Below the pieces are notes generated by a model that worked only from the letters and a program-made list of their open reading frames with translations, was not told the origin of the DNA and searched no databases. Positions 35,309-45,469 of a stretch of DNA of 47,303 nucleotides are shown piece after piece; position 1 is the first letter of the stretch; every line of letters begins with the position of its first letter. Made by a program: the position numbers and the translations under genes. The DNA comes from Antrodiella citrinella. Taxonomy: Eukaryota > Basidiomycota > Agaricomycetes > Polyporales > Steccherinaceae. The DNA lies in assembly GCA_004802725.1 (NCBI GenBank), contig SGPM01000214.1, positions 1 through 47,303 on the forward strand, in the 5' to 3' direction.

Positions 35309-35949
35309 AGGGTCAGTCATATTTGCAAATTTCGTATATGGATGTGTTTAGTCTATTCAGTCTCCGTGGTGGTTTCTCTGGAGTAGGGGGGTTGGCAAGT
35401 AAGTAAGTCGAAGACCTGCGAATATAATGAATATAGCATGGCATGGTCAACACAAGGTGCGAAGAATTGTAAATGGACTCCTCGTCGAGCTCTCGCACTC
35501 TTCTACGCAAAATCCTGGTCAGAGTAAGAGTTGGATAGAGTCAACTGGAGAAATTCCAGTGGCAATGCCTTTCCACACCGAGCACATGTTGTTGTTGGAG
35601 AAGACACCTTCATACAGGGTTTCACCCAGGGACGATTATCAGGATATCTGTAACAGTCTTGAGAATAAGAGAACGTCGACGGGAAATTGGAACGGTGATG
35701 GTGACGACGCGCGCGCGTGTGTTAGCAGTGACCGTAACTGTCTTCACTTGCCAGTGGTTCAAGTTGATCTCCCACTTTGCAACTCGGCAAAGTCAGTGGA
35801 ATCCATGGGGTATACATATACTGCAGAGTATGACAAGGAATAAGTATGACACTGCGCAACATTGTCTATGCACCAAGTTCGAATAAAGGTGTTTGCAACA
35901 TGTGCACAACGAAGGATGCTAAACGACGACACAGGCTGAGCCTTCCTTG
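35309..35949. other. Intergenic region between FunK1 and P copy 4
   Basis: Open stretches exist but lack homologues, splice structure or codon pattern that I can support. I see no gene. Confidence 0.45.
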
Positions 35950-36029
35950 AAACTGCGTACAGAGGTTAGCTCCAACGCACATTGTACGACGCGTGGACCA
36001 CTCACAACTAGCTGTGAGCCTGTGACCGG

Positions 36030-36778
36030 CTATTCTGCAACGAAGAACCACTTCGGTTGGGTTGTCGCTTCATCCAGACCCAGCTCCGACTGGATGAACC
36101 TCGTCATTTCTGCTAGAAACGGTGCGTCCGTCTGGCACGTCGTGTAGTTGTAGTTGTTCCAGAACTCGATGATGCAATGACGTGTCGAAAGGTAGAGATA
36201 TGGAGTCTTCAAATACATATCGAACCTACAGTGGTTGCTGAGGAGGTCCACGGCTTTATCGAAGGAAAACGGGTTCGGGCGCTTCCACTTTCCATGGCCG
36301 ACGTACTGCGCCACACCGGCCCATTTCGCGTAGTCGAAAAGAGCTCCGGTGGTGACGGGAATGCCGTATACCAGTCTCCTTGGCTTGGGGTTCTCTGGGG
36401 TGGGGTCGTATTCCGCAGGCAGCGAGTCCAAAGGTTGCCCGTACGGCATTGCATGTAGGGTCATTACCTGGGACATCCGCAAGATCGTCAACATGAGGAA
36501 GCCGGATGATTAGAGGACATGCGACTCACCCGCTCCCACTCTTCTACGCTCACCTTCCTAGGGTCAGGTATCGGGGGCAAGTCCTCTGACCCAGAATCCG
36601 AATCCGAATCCGAATCCGAATCCCAGTTCAACATCAACAAGTCCCTCGGCCTCTCTTCTTTTGACTCCGTGCCGACAACCTTGTGCGATCCTCCCTCCGC
36701 GTCTCGATTTGTGGAATGAGACATCTTCATCATTTGTACGCCAGAGGTGATTACCGAGATGGTATTCGTGTCTGTCAT
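36030..36778 (-). CDS. Family P, copy 4: acidic partner in pair B
   Basis: Two exons encode about 230 residues. Exon 1 starts MTDTNTISVITSGVQMMKMS, has the Asp-Ser tract followed by GSEDLPPIPDPRKVSVEEWER, then an intron with gtgag donor and VMTLHAMPYGQPLDSLPAEY. The domain keeps DPTPENPKPRRLVYGIPVTT, LFDYAKWAGVAQYVGHGKWK, LSTRHCIIEFWNNYNYTTCQ and LGLDEATTQPKWFFVAE. The Glu of the usual Tyr-Ala-Glu-Trp motif is Lys here. A longer in-frame start at 36877 exists, but the ATG at 36778 matches copies 3 and 5. It is divergent from N copy B with 558 bp between starts, and both are intact. Confidence 0.84.
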
Positions 36779-36831
36779 GCTGAGGAAAGCGATGGATGAC
36801 GGGATAGATGCAAGTTGAAGAAGGTGGGCCA

Positions 36832-36888
36832 AACAGTTGAACTGTTTATATAATCGTTGATACAGCGCCCATTCCATTTTGATCGATC
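36832..36888 (-). promoter_or_regulatory. Family P promoter module (copy 4) with 17-bp palindrome
   Basis: On the minus strand GATCGATC (36881-36888) is followed by TATATAA and then the palindrome AAACAGTTCAACTGTTT (36831-36847). The left half of the palindrome is what copy 1 has after its TATA box. The spacing to the ATG at 36778 is similar to copies 1 and 5. Confidence 0.6.
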
Positions 36889-37251
36889 GCTTATCCTCGC
36901 CTATGTATCCTTTGTTTCAATGTCCCTTTCCCATTCCTACAGTAAGTACAAGGATCATGGATGACAATAGTTCCTACATAGCGACGAATGCCGTCCCCTG
37001 ATATGGTTACTCTTTACAGATCATCCGAACATTCTGCGAGGCATGCTAATTATGACGATGTCCTCGTCTTAGGGCTCTCCATTGTTCTGATCTTGATTCG
37101 GTATGTCTGGTCCTTTGCATCCACGTTGCACCGTGTTGGCAGATTCTGCTATTGTATACTCTTTTGGCAGTTATTGTTTTACATGCTTATTGTTCACGTT
37201 CACGTTTCCGAGACGTAGGAACTTCCGGGGGTACTCAGTAAGTCTACCTAC

Positions 37252-37260
37252 GCTATAAAG
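37252..37260 (+). promoter_or_regulatory. TATA-like box of family N copy B
   Basis: GCTATAAAG lies about 80 nt before the ATG at 37337. The same motif in the same place precedes copy C (40303-40310). Confidence 0.55.
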
Positions 37261-37336
37261 TCCTGACATTCCACAAGGTAATACCGCAGCACGCTGGTTC
37301 TCCTACGGACGAGAATCCAACCTTCCCCTTGGTATC

Positions 37337-38798
37337 ATGTCAGCAACATCCTCCGCACTATCCAGTTGGCCCTCTACGATAGCACAAGAACCTCAGGCTT
37401 CTCTTGATGCTGTGCCGAAACCAGTGAGTAGAGCCCAATGCCTCTTAGACTGTCACTTATACGAACATTATCTCAGCCCTTCTACGGGACTCACGAAGAG
37501 TTTTTCGCGCATATCACGGCTCACCTCGAGTACGCCCGTCTCCAGAGAAATTCCGAATGGGCACTCTATGGCTACATCAATTTCGTCTTCACGATGTTTT
37601 GCTCATCGGCCACAGTCACTCAAGACAGAGGCGACGGAGATGACGTCCACCACCATTTGGGATGTTTTTCTCAGATGCAGCTGAAGCCGGTGAAAGAAGG
37701 CGATGTCGCTGCCGCGGATTTGTTCCGTATTCCTGACTTTGTCGCTGTGGTTTTTCATAGACTGGTGACAGGATCTATTGGAGGCCACCCGGCCTTTCTG
37801 GTGGAGGTCAAGCGTGCCAGCTGGGTTGGCCGACCTTGGTTCGGTCTCCCTCAGGACGTTGCGGAGGTTCCATTACCCGAGGAATTTCTCAAACATCTCC
37901 CGCAACTCCTGCAGCAAGCGAAATGCTGCAAGAGGGTGAACCCAGTGAACCATGACAAAGTCTACGGATTTTTGATAATTGACGTTTGGTTCGTCCTCTT
38001 TGAATTGGGCTCCTTCATACGCTCTACTCGCAACAATCAACCTGTGGATCAGAACGACCTCAACACCGTCCATGCGACCCTGTTGAAATACTGCCGGGTT
38101 CCCCCTACACCGATCTTCGACACCGATTATAAAAACTTTAATCCGCCATTCCTGGAAGCCCTCAAGATCGCTACTGAAGAATACCCACTTACAATCGCCG
38201 CACATCCGTATTTCCTGCCGCCACCACAGTTTGAGGCTACGGCCAGCGCAAACGAGGTACGATTAGTCTTCCTTCATAAAACTAAAGCGACACTGACGAC
38301 AGCTGCGCACATTATTAGGCACAATTGGATGCGTTCGTCGACATGATATCACGAGCTGCTTCCCTCGGAAAGAGCGAACAATATGATCTCGCCACTGCTA
38401 ACGGCGATTTTAGCATGTCGCAGCCTGATGAGGACGATGATGGTCATGCTGAGGTCAAAGTCGAAGCGGAGGTAATCGGTGATGAGGATAATTGGGAAGA
38501 CTCGGAGACGGACGGGGTCAAGGTGAAGGCAGGGAAGGGAAAGGGGAGGGCTCAGCCAAAGAATCAGGGAAGGTCGAGGCAGCGCCCCGCTGCGCGGGAT
38601 ATTTACAAGGGACCCGATCTTCCCTTGGACATCGTACACTCACGTTCTCCAGTGAAGACAAGGAAGCGTGCTCCTGCCAAGCCGACGGCCGATCAGCCGC
38701 TACCTTCAGCCAGCAGACAAACGTCTCCATCAAAGGGACGCTTTGCGCCGCCGCCTGGATCCAACAATCCACGCGCATATATCCATCGACCCGAGTGA
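37337..38798 (+). CDS. Family N, copy B: predicted PD-(D/E)XK nuclease-like protein
   Basis: Three exons encode about 445 residues. Exon 1 reads MSATSSALSSWPSTIAQEPQ and ends KP; after a short intron comes PFYGTHEEFFAHITAHLEYA. The core contains SSATVTQDRGDGDDVHHHLG, FRIPDFVAVVFHRL (Asp codon 37735-37737) and GGHPAFLVEVKR (Glu 37804-37806, Lys 37810-37812). LPQLLQQAKCCKRVNPVNHD and VYGFLIIDVWFVLFELGS follow. The second intron lies after ATASANE, then AQLDAFVDMISRAASLGKSE. The tail is acidic, then basic, with LDIVHSRSPVKTRKR, a possible CDK site next to a nuclear localisation signal. It is intact and faces P copy 4 head to head. Nuclease activity is predicted from motif only. Confidence 0.85.
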
Positions 38799-39074
38799 CA
38801 TAGGATTGATGCTTTTGTGTACATGTAACACACATGATCAACTGATTTCTACTTCGTCAATATTTTACTTGTAATCCTAGTGGTGGGTGATCAAACGGTG
38901 ACTACGACAACAAATGTATGGTCTATGTACGTTGTCTGCATTCCTAACGACGATGAGGTTTGGTACTATGAGAGCCGAGTCCTCCCTGCGTACTACAAAC
39001 GTTAGTTCCAACACGCACTGCACAGTACGACTCAGTGTGTGGACCACTCACTGCAGTCAACAGTCATCAGCTAG
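38799..39074. other. 3' flank between units B and C
   Basis: There is no gene. The sequence repeats at 41841-42193 and belongs to the tandem unit. Confidence 0.6.
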
Positions 39075-39804
39075 CTATTCGTGAACGAAGAACCACTTCG
39101 GTTGGGTTGTTGCTTCATCCAGACGCAGCTCCGACTGGATGAACCTCGTCATTTCGGCCAGAAACTTTGCGTCTGTCTGGCACGTCGTGTAGTTGTAGTT
39201 GTTCCACATCTCGATGATGCGGTGACGTGTCGAAAGGTAGAGATATGGAGTCTTCAAATACATATCAAACCTGCAGTAGTCGCTGAGGAGGTCCACGGCT
39301 TTACCGATGGACATCGGGTGCGGGTACTTTTCCTTTCTACGGCCGACGTACATGTACTCAGCCAGACCGGCCTATTCTGCGTAGTCGAAAAGGGCGTCGC
39401 CGGTGACAGGAATGCCGTATACCAATCTCCTTGGCTTGGGGTTCTCTGGTGTGGGGTCGTACTTCGCACGTAGCGAGTCCAAGGCCTGCCCATACGGCAT
39501 TGCATGCAGGGTCATTACCTAGGATCGTCAACATGAGGAAGGCTGATGCATGATGAATAGAGGACATGCGACTCACCCGCTCCCACTCTTCTAAGCTCAC
39601 CATCGCAGGGTCAGGTATTGGGGGCAAGTCCTCTGACTCAGAATCCGAATCCGAATCCCAGTCGAACATCAACAAGTCCCTCGGCCTCTCCTCTTTTGAC
39701 TCTGTACCAACCAATCCTACATCCGCGTGTCGGTTTGTGGAATGAGCCATCTTCATCATTTGGACGCCAGAGGTGATTACTGAGATGGAATTCGTGTCTG
39801 CCAT
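39075..39804 (-). pseudogene. Family P, copy 5: stop in Tyr-Ala-Glu-Trp motif
   Basis: Exon 1 (MADTNSISVITSGVQMMKMA, shorter acidic tract, SEDLPPIPDPAMVSLEEWER) and the exon 2 start VMTLHAMPYGQALDSLRAKY are open. The conserved tryptophan of the Tyr-Ala-Glu-Trp motif is a TAG stop (39372-39374), where copy 3 has TGG. Downstream the frame continues well conserved (MYVGRRKEKYPHPMSIGKAV, LSTRHRIIEMWNNYNYTTCQ, TTQPKWFFVHE). Such good conservation after the stop suggests recent loss. Its head-to-head partner, N copy C, is also broken. Confidence 0.8.
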
Positions 39805-39861
39805 GCTGAGGAAAGCGATGGATGACGGGATGGATGCAAGTTGAAGAATGTGGGCCAAACA

Positions 39862-39915
39862 GTTGAAATGTTTATATCATCGTTGATACAGCGCTTATGC
39901 CGTTTTAATCGATCG
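39862..39915 (-). promoter_or_regulatory. Family P promoter module (copy 5)
   Basis: On the minus strand CGATCGAT (39908-39915) is followed by GATATAAACATTTCAAC. One base differs from the AAACAGTTCAAC of copies 1 and 4, and this breaks the palindrome seen at copy 4. It lies 60-110 nt before the ATG at 39804. Confidence 0.55.
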
Positions 39916-40302
39916 CTTCAAACACCTTGCGGCCTATCACTCTATCCGGATCCTTTGTTTTGTCGGATGTCCCTTTCCTCCAGTACAACTTCAAGGACCA
40001 TGGACGATGGGTTGTGGATGACAATAGTTCCTATATAGTCATATAAGAGCTGCATCGACGAATGTCGTCTCTTGACATGGTTAATCCTTACAAACCATCC
40101 GAACATTCTGCGAGGCATGCTAGCTCTGATCAGTACGATGTTCATTGTTCTTGATTCGGTATGTCTGGTCCTTTGCAATTACATCCACGTTGCACGTTGG
40201 CAAATTTTGTCATTGTAATCTATGTTTGGAGCTATTGTTCTGTGTGCTTCATTGTTCACGTCGCAGGAACTTCCGGGTACTCATCGACATCTACCGCCTA
40301 CG

Positions 40303-40310
40303 CTATAAAG
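40303..40310 (+). promoter_or_regulatory. TATA-like box of family N copy C
   Basis: CTATAAAG lies about 80 nt before the ATG at 40387, as in copy B. Confidence 0.5.
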
Positions 40311-40386
40311 TCCTTACGTCGCACAAGGTGATACCTCAGCACGCTGGTTCTCTAACGAACGAATTTCCAACCTTTACCTCCTCACT

Positions 40387-41840
40387 ATGTCAGCAACATC
40401 TTCCGCGCTATCAAGTTGGCCCTCTACGATTGCACAAGAACTTGAACCTGATACTGCGCCGAAACCAGTGAGTAGAGCCCAATGCTTAGACTGTCCGAGT
40501 CACTTGTTTGAACGTTATCGCAGCCCTTCTACGAAACTCACGAAGAGTTTTTCGAGCATATCACGGCTCACCTCCAGTACGCCCGTCTCCAGAACTCCGA
40601 ATGGGCACTCTATGGCTACATCAACTTCGGTCTTCACGACGTTTTGCTCATCGGCCACAGTCACTCAAGACAGAGGCGACGGAGATGACGTCCACCACCA
40701 TTTGGGCTGTTTTTCTCAGATGCAGCTGAAGCCGGTAAAAGAAGGTCGTGCCACTGCCGCGGATTTGTTCCGTATTCCTGACTTTGTCGCTGTGGTTTTT
40801 CATAAACTGATGACAGGGTCTACTGGAGGCCACCCGGCCTTTCTGGTGGAAGTCAAGCGGGGCTCGATTGGCCGACTTTGGACTGGCCCCACCCAGCCCG
40901 CTGCGCAGGTCAAGTTATCCCAGGAATTTCTCAAACATCTCCCCCAACTCCTGCAGCAAGTGAAATGCTGCAAGAGGGTGAACCCAGTCAATCATGACAA
41001 AGTCTACGCATTTTTGATCATTGACGTTTGGTTCGCCCTCTTTGAATTGGGCTCCGTCCTACGCTCAACTCAAAATCAACGTGTGGATCACACCGACCTC
41101 AACACCGTCCTTGAGACCATGCAGAAATACTGCGAGTTCCCCCCCACACCGATCTTCGACACCGATTGTAAAAACTTCAATCCGACATTCCTCGAAGCCC
41201 TCAAGGTCGCCACTGAAGAATACCCACTTACAATCGCTGCACATCCGTATTTCCTGCCGCCACCACAATTTGAGGTTACGGCCAGCGCAAACGAGGTACG
41301 ACCTTAGTCTTCCTTCCAAGGCGACACTGACGACAGCTGCGCGCGTTATTAGGAACAATTGGATGTGTTTATCGACATGATATCACAAGCTGCTTCCCTC
41401 GGAAAGAGCGAACAATATGATCTCGCCACTGCTAACGGCGATTTTAGCATGTCGCAGCCTGATGACTCGGAGGACGATGATGGTCATGCTGAGATCAAAG
41501 TCGAAGCGGGGATGATTGTTGATGAGGACAAATGGGAAGACTCGGAGATCGAGACAGAGACGGAGGGGGTCAAGGTGAAGGCAGGGAAGGGAAAGGGAAA
41601 GGCTCAGGCAAAGAAGAAGGGAAAGTCGAGGCAGCGCGCGCTGCGCGGGATATTTACGAAGGACCCGATCTTCCCTTGGACATCGTGCACTCACGTTCTC
41701 CGGTGAAGACAAGGAAGCGTGCACCTGCCAAGCCGACGGCCAATCGGCCAGCACCTTCAGCCAGCAGGCCAACGTCTCCAACAAGAGGACACTTTCCGCC
41801 ACCTGGATCAAACAATCCACGCGCATATATCCCTCGTTGA
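40387..41840 (+). pseudogene. Family N, copy C: two frameshifts
   Basis: Exon 1 (MSATSSALSSWPSTIAQELE) and its intron match copy B. Near 40629 an extra G (ACTTCGGTCTTC against TTTCGTCTTC in copy B) shifts the frame after YGYIN. The frame is recovered only by reading out of phase into SSATVTQDRGDGDDVHHHLG. The core is otherwise well conserved (FRIPDFVAVVFHKL, Asp codon 40780-40782; GGHPAFLVEVKR, Glu 40849-40851, Lys 40855-40857; VYAFLIIDVWFALFELGS). A second shift near 41636-41643 removes one base in the AGGCAGCGC...GCGCGGG stretch, before ARDIYEGPDLPLDIVHSRSP. The tail in the shifted frame ends NNPRAYIPR. The PD...ExK residues survive. Both shifts could be sequence errors, but the adjacent P copy 5 also carries a stop. 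Confidence 0.78.
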
Positions 41841-42193
41841 TCCCTCGAGTCCACAAGTGACATTAGGATTGATGTTTTTGTATACACGTATCATGCATGA
41901 TGGGGTGCTTTCTACTTCGTCAATAGTTTGCTTGTAATGTGCTCCGTATGAATCTCGACGACGTTCTGTTTCGGAAGTCGGATGTGACTATGATCCTATT
42001 GGTGTGGGTGAACGGAGACTGCGACAACAAATGCATGGTCTATGTACTGATAAAGGAGCGTTGTTTGCCTTCCTAACGACGATGGGGTTTGGTACTACGA
42101 GAGCCGAGTCCTCCCTGCATACAAACGTTAGTTCCAACACACACTGCACAGTACGACCCAGCGAGTGGACCACTCACAGTCAGCTGTCATCAG

Positions 42194-42637
42194 CTATTCG
42201 TGAACGAAGAACCACTTCATTTAGATTTCTGCAGCATCCAGACGCAGCTCCGACTGGATGAACCTCCTCGTCATATCGGCCGGAAACTGCGCGTCCGTTT
42301 GGCATGTCGCGTAGTTGTAGTTGTTCCACCTCTCGATGATGTAGTTCAAGTTGCGTGTCGAAAGGAAGAGATACGGGATCTCTAAACGCATGTCAAACCT
42401 GCAGTGGTCGCTGAGGAGCTCCACGGCTCTACCGATGGAAAGCGGGTGCGGTTGCTTGTGCTGTCCATGACCGATGTACTGAGCCCATTCTGCGTAGTCG
42501 AAAAGAGCGTCATCGGTGACAGGAATGCGGTATACCTATACCAATCTCTTTGGCTTGGGGTTCTCTGGCGTGGGGTTGTACTCCGTAGGCAGCGGGTCCA
42601 AAGCTTGCCCGTACGGCCTTGCATGTAGGGTCATTAC
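42194..42637 (-). pseudogene. Family P, copy 6: exon 2 remnant
   Basis: Only the second exon is left. It starts at the usual acceptor border with VMTLHARPYGQALDPLPTEY and NPTPENPKPKRLV. A 6-bp insertion (GGTATAGGTATACC where others have GGTATACGG) then puts in a TAG stop. The rest is readable out to WNNYNYATCQTDAQFPADMT and LRLDAAEI, with small insertions (extra Asn-Leu after STR, an extra Arg), then another stop (TAA/TAG context) before the KWFFVHE end. Exon 1 and the promoter are absent. This is the oldest-looking copy and ends the tandem array. Confidence 0.82.
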
Positions 42638-43256
42638 CTGGGATATTACCAGGATCGTTGAGGAAGGCTGATGACTCACTGACTCAGATCAGGAAATCCT
42701 CCAATCCTAATTAGACGGAATTACATATAAAACGTATGAAGCAGTGTAAATCAGCATACTTACATCCATTATGTTTTACCTCGAATCAGTGGAGTCCCGG
42801 ATTATTTAACCAGCCGTTACACGGGAATCCAGAGGAAACCATGTAGACGGGTGCAAATGATCTTCTCCATAAAGGCTCACATTGAATTCGAAAGGACAAG
42901 AAGCGCCACGTCTTCAAGCTACCGAAGTCCAATCCATCCAGGACAACAGACCTACGCGATAAGGCGACAATACCGGTATCGTATAGATTTAAAAGAATGA
43001 ACGAGTCCGCGATGCACACTCTACTCTAGAGGAAACATCCGGCTCCAACAAACAAGACGTTGTAATAGGCGCCAATCTGTAGATACTACCGTTCAGATAG
43101 CAGGCAGGTGTAGATAGATGAGGGAGGGGGGGTATGGAAGGGGTCACGGGCAGAAAAAAGAGCGACAGCGTCCCGAACCGAACCAAATGTACAAACCAAG
43201 AATAACCAACGAGCTGCTAATTTGTCCACTGCCAGTGTCAGACTTTATTTTGCCGC
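42638..43256. other. Intergenic, end of tandem array to tetraspanin
   Basis: No gene is seen. The 3' half presumably contains the tetraspanin 3' untranslated region, including a G-rich run near 43120-43140. Confidence 0.45.
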
Positions 43257-45138
43257 CTAATGTACTTGCGCGCCGTCGGGTGCTTTCGCCGACAACGCAT
43301 CGTACTTGCTCCCGTACGTCGACGCATTCGACGCGCTGTTGCCATTGTACGGCATCGTCGGCATGGCGTCCAGTTGCAAGTTTGATCGCGAGCGGTTGAT
43401 GACCTCCGAGGCGACGTCGTTGCCATATTGCTCGGCCAGTTGACTGGAAGCGGAGTCAGCAGGAAAGAGAGAAACAACTGCGAGACACGACTTACTTGGC
43501 GTAGTTGTCCATGATGACGGCCATACTGTTCATGTTGAGTCGGTACGCCTTGGGCATCATGCCCTTTCCGAAGCGGTACGTGACGTGGTTCGAGCACAGC
43601 AATCCCGCGACCATGACACCCAGCTGAGCGGGGACGAGCGCAAACACGACGGTATACCACCTCTCCAACACGGTCCGCTCGAAATCGATGTATGGGCCCT
43701 TGCACCCGGGCAGGATGCTGCGTGAATAACACGTCTGGCTGCTCGTCGCCTCAACGAACGGGTTGAAGTACCCACAGCACTTCAACTGGTCCTGTATGCG
43801 CAACCGCCCGGAGACGCCGAGGTCCTGGGACCACTGGGCGTTGATCTTGCCCTCGAGGTTGAAGGTGCGTTTCTTGTAAGTGATGTAGCCCGGGGTGACG
43901 AGAAGGGCGAAGCACAGCCAGAGAAGGAAGGAGTAGGTGGCGAGGAAACTGCGGTTGTTGAGAAGGATGCCGGACCAGCCGATGAGGGAGGTGAGGACGC
44001 CGAGAGAGGAAGCGGTGGTGGAAATAATAAGCTCGGTGGTGTTGCCGACGCGGATGATGTCGGCATGGTCCCAGACGCTGAGCCAGATGAGGAGGCAGGC
44101 GATGAACGCTGCGAGCGCGTACGCCGTGAACTGCGCAGAGATGTGTGTGAGTACGTGATTGGAATATTATAGGCCAAAGGACAGGATCCAAAGGAGGAGA
44201 AATAGGAAGAGCAGGAATAGAAAGAGGAGGCAAGCGAAGGCAAGACAAGGTAGTAATTATATTCTGGAAATGCACATAGCAGAGTGAGCCTTAAGACGCC
44301 ACTGTTGCCAGCAGCAATGAATACCGCACGCGGACCATATTCCATCCTCTCAAGAAGAGATAGGACACGACGTAAGAAGAGGAGGAAGAGAGCGAGGGGG
44401 AAAGGTAACGAATGTTGCACCGCCTGCACATAGTAGAATACATTCGTAAGGTCTGTGCGTAAACGCATTGCCTCGAGATAAACTCGTAGAGGCTTGTCGA
44501 CGCGGTCGTTGCGACACAAGGACAGCACACAACCGTTCCGAAAAAGCACAGACAAAGACAGGCACAGAACGACGTACGAGGATGTTGGCGAAGAACAAGA
44601 TCCACTTGAAACGGGTCCACCGCCCGCCAGGACGAGTACGTCCGCCCTCCTTGCCACCGAACCAGCCCGAATTGACGCCATCGTAGTCCTCGTCGGCAGC
44701 ACCGGGCATCCTCGCCTCGTTGCTCCTGAACGCATCCCGTCCGCCGCCCTGCTTGGGCATCAACAGCTCTGCGGCATCCTTGCCCTTCCTGCGCTTGCTT
44801 CCAAGGCTGCCGGAGAACTTGGCGGGGAGGTAGTTGACGGAGAGCGATGTGCCGGTGGAGAGGTGCTTGTCAGCAGCGCCGCCGGGGGAGATGAGGGACG
44901 AGGAGTCGAGTTTGGGGGAGAGGGAGCGGTAGGAGGCGGAGCGGGAGGCGAAAGGAGCGTTGGGGGGGTCGAGCGGGGACTGGTTCATGTCGGCGAGCAT
45001 GTAGCGGGTGGAGGCAGAGTTGGAGACGATGGATGCGCCTTGGGAGTGGACCGACGACGACCTGGAGTGTCTTGGGCGCTGTCAGCGCCGACGAGGAGGC
45101 AAAAGTAAAGATACGTACGGGGAAGAGTCAAGGTCCAT
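43257..45138 (-). CDS. Tetraspanin (Tsp2-like)
   Basis: The start ATG at 45138 gives MDLDSSP; an intron and then SSSVHSQGASIVSNSASTRY follow. A cytosolic Ser/Gly-rich N-terminus leads to TM1 (FKWILFFANIL, then FTAYALAAFIACLLIWLSVW after an intron region). TM2 is about TTELIISTTASSLGVLTSLI and TM3 is SFLATYSFLLWLCFALLVTP. The large extracellular loop has the tetraspanin signature CCGYFNPF and the cysteines of CYSRSILPGC. TM4 is VVFALVPAQLGVMVAGLLCS. The C-terminus ends YDALSAKAPDGAQVH. Tetraspanins organise membrane microdomains; the long N-terminal extension is as in basidiomycete Tsp2. The intron region inside TM1 is about 440 bp, far longer than others here. Confidence 0.85.
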
Positions 45139-45469
45139 CTAACGTATGGTGAGGATGATGAGAGGAGAAAGAGGAAAACGTGTGAGCGGCAGGAAGACGG
45201 CGGGGCTCTCGCAGCGTACCGGGTTCGGGTTTCCGTTATCCAGATATACTGACCACATACGATCCATGGCTCGTAGCAAAGAATGTACAGGTTTACAACA
45301 ACACAGACGGAGAAGTACAGAGTACTGGAGGGCGTCGTAGAATTGCGCAGCTACTGATATACACGGTCCAGAGAACAAACAAATCTGTCGCCATCAAAAC
45401 ATACGTTCAACATCAGACCAAATTAGATTGTGTTCCTCTCTCTCTAGATATCACATATGCATCGCCAAC
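45139..45469. other. Intergenic, tetraspanin promoter and MCR1 3' end
   Basis: No coding exon is supported. The segment holds the upstream region of the tetraspanin and the 3' flank of MCR1 on the minus strand. Confidence 0.45.

Larger units (their letters stand above)
35950..42637. repeat. Tandem array of ~3.05-3.1-kb N/P units (2 full, 1 partial)
   Basis: The order P4(-) N-B(+) P5(-) N-C(+) P6(-) repeats the same block. P stop codons are at 36030, 39075 and 42194, giving spacings of 3045 and about 3119 bp. Flanks match too: a motif GTGGACCACTCACA lies just downstream of each P copy, and GAGAGCCGAGTCCTCCCTGC precedes P5 and P6. The third unit stops at the start of P6 exon 2. Direct tandem duplication followed by divergence is the simplest history. 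Confidence 0.85.

Noticed and set aside
40600..40700. Programmed frameshifting in N copy C
   Set aside because: The shift is a simple one-base insertion relative to copy B, there is no slippery site or structure, and a second shift is present downstream.
43782..44735. Long minus-strand open frame (about 317 codons) rich in Ser/Arg
   Set aside because: It is a shadow of the tetraspanin exons and introns in another frame; the tetraspanin frame has the CCG motif and membrane segments.
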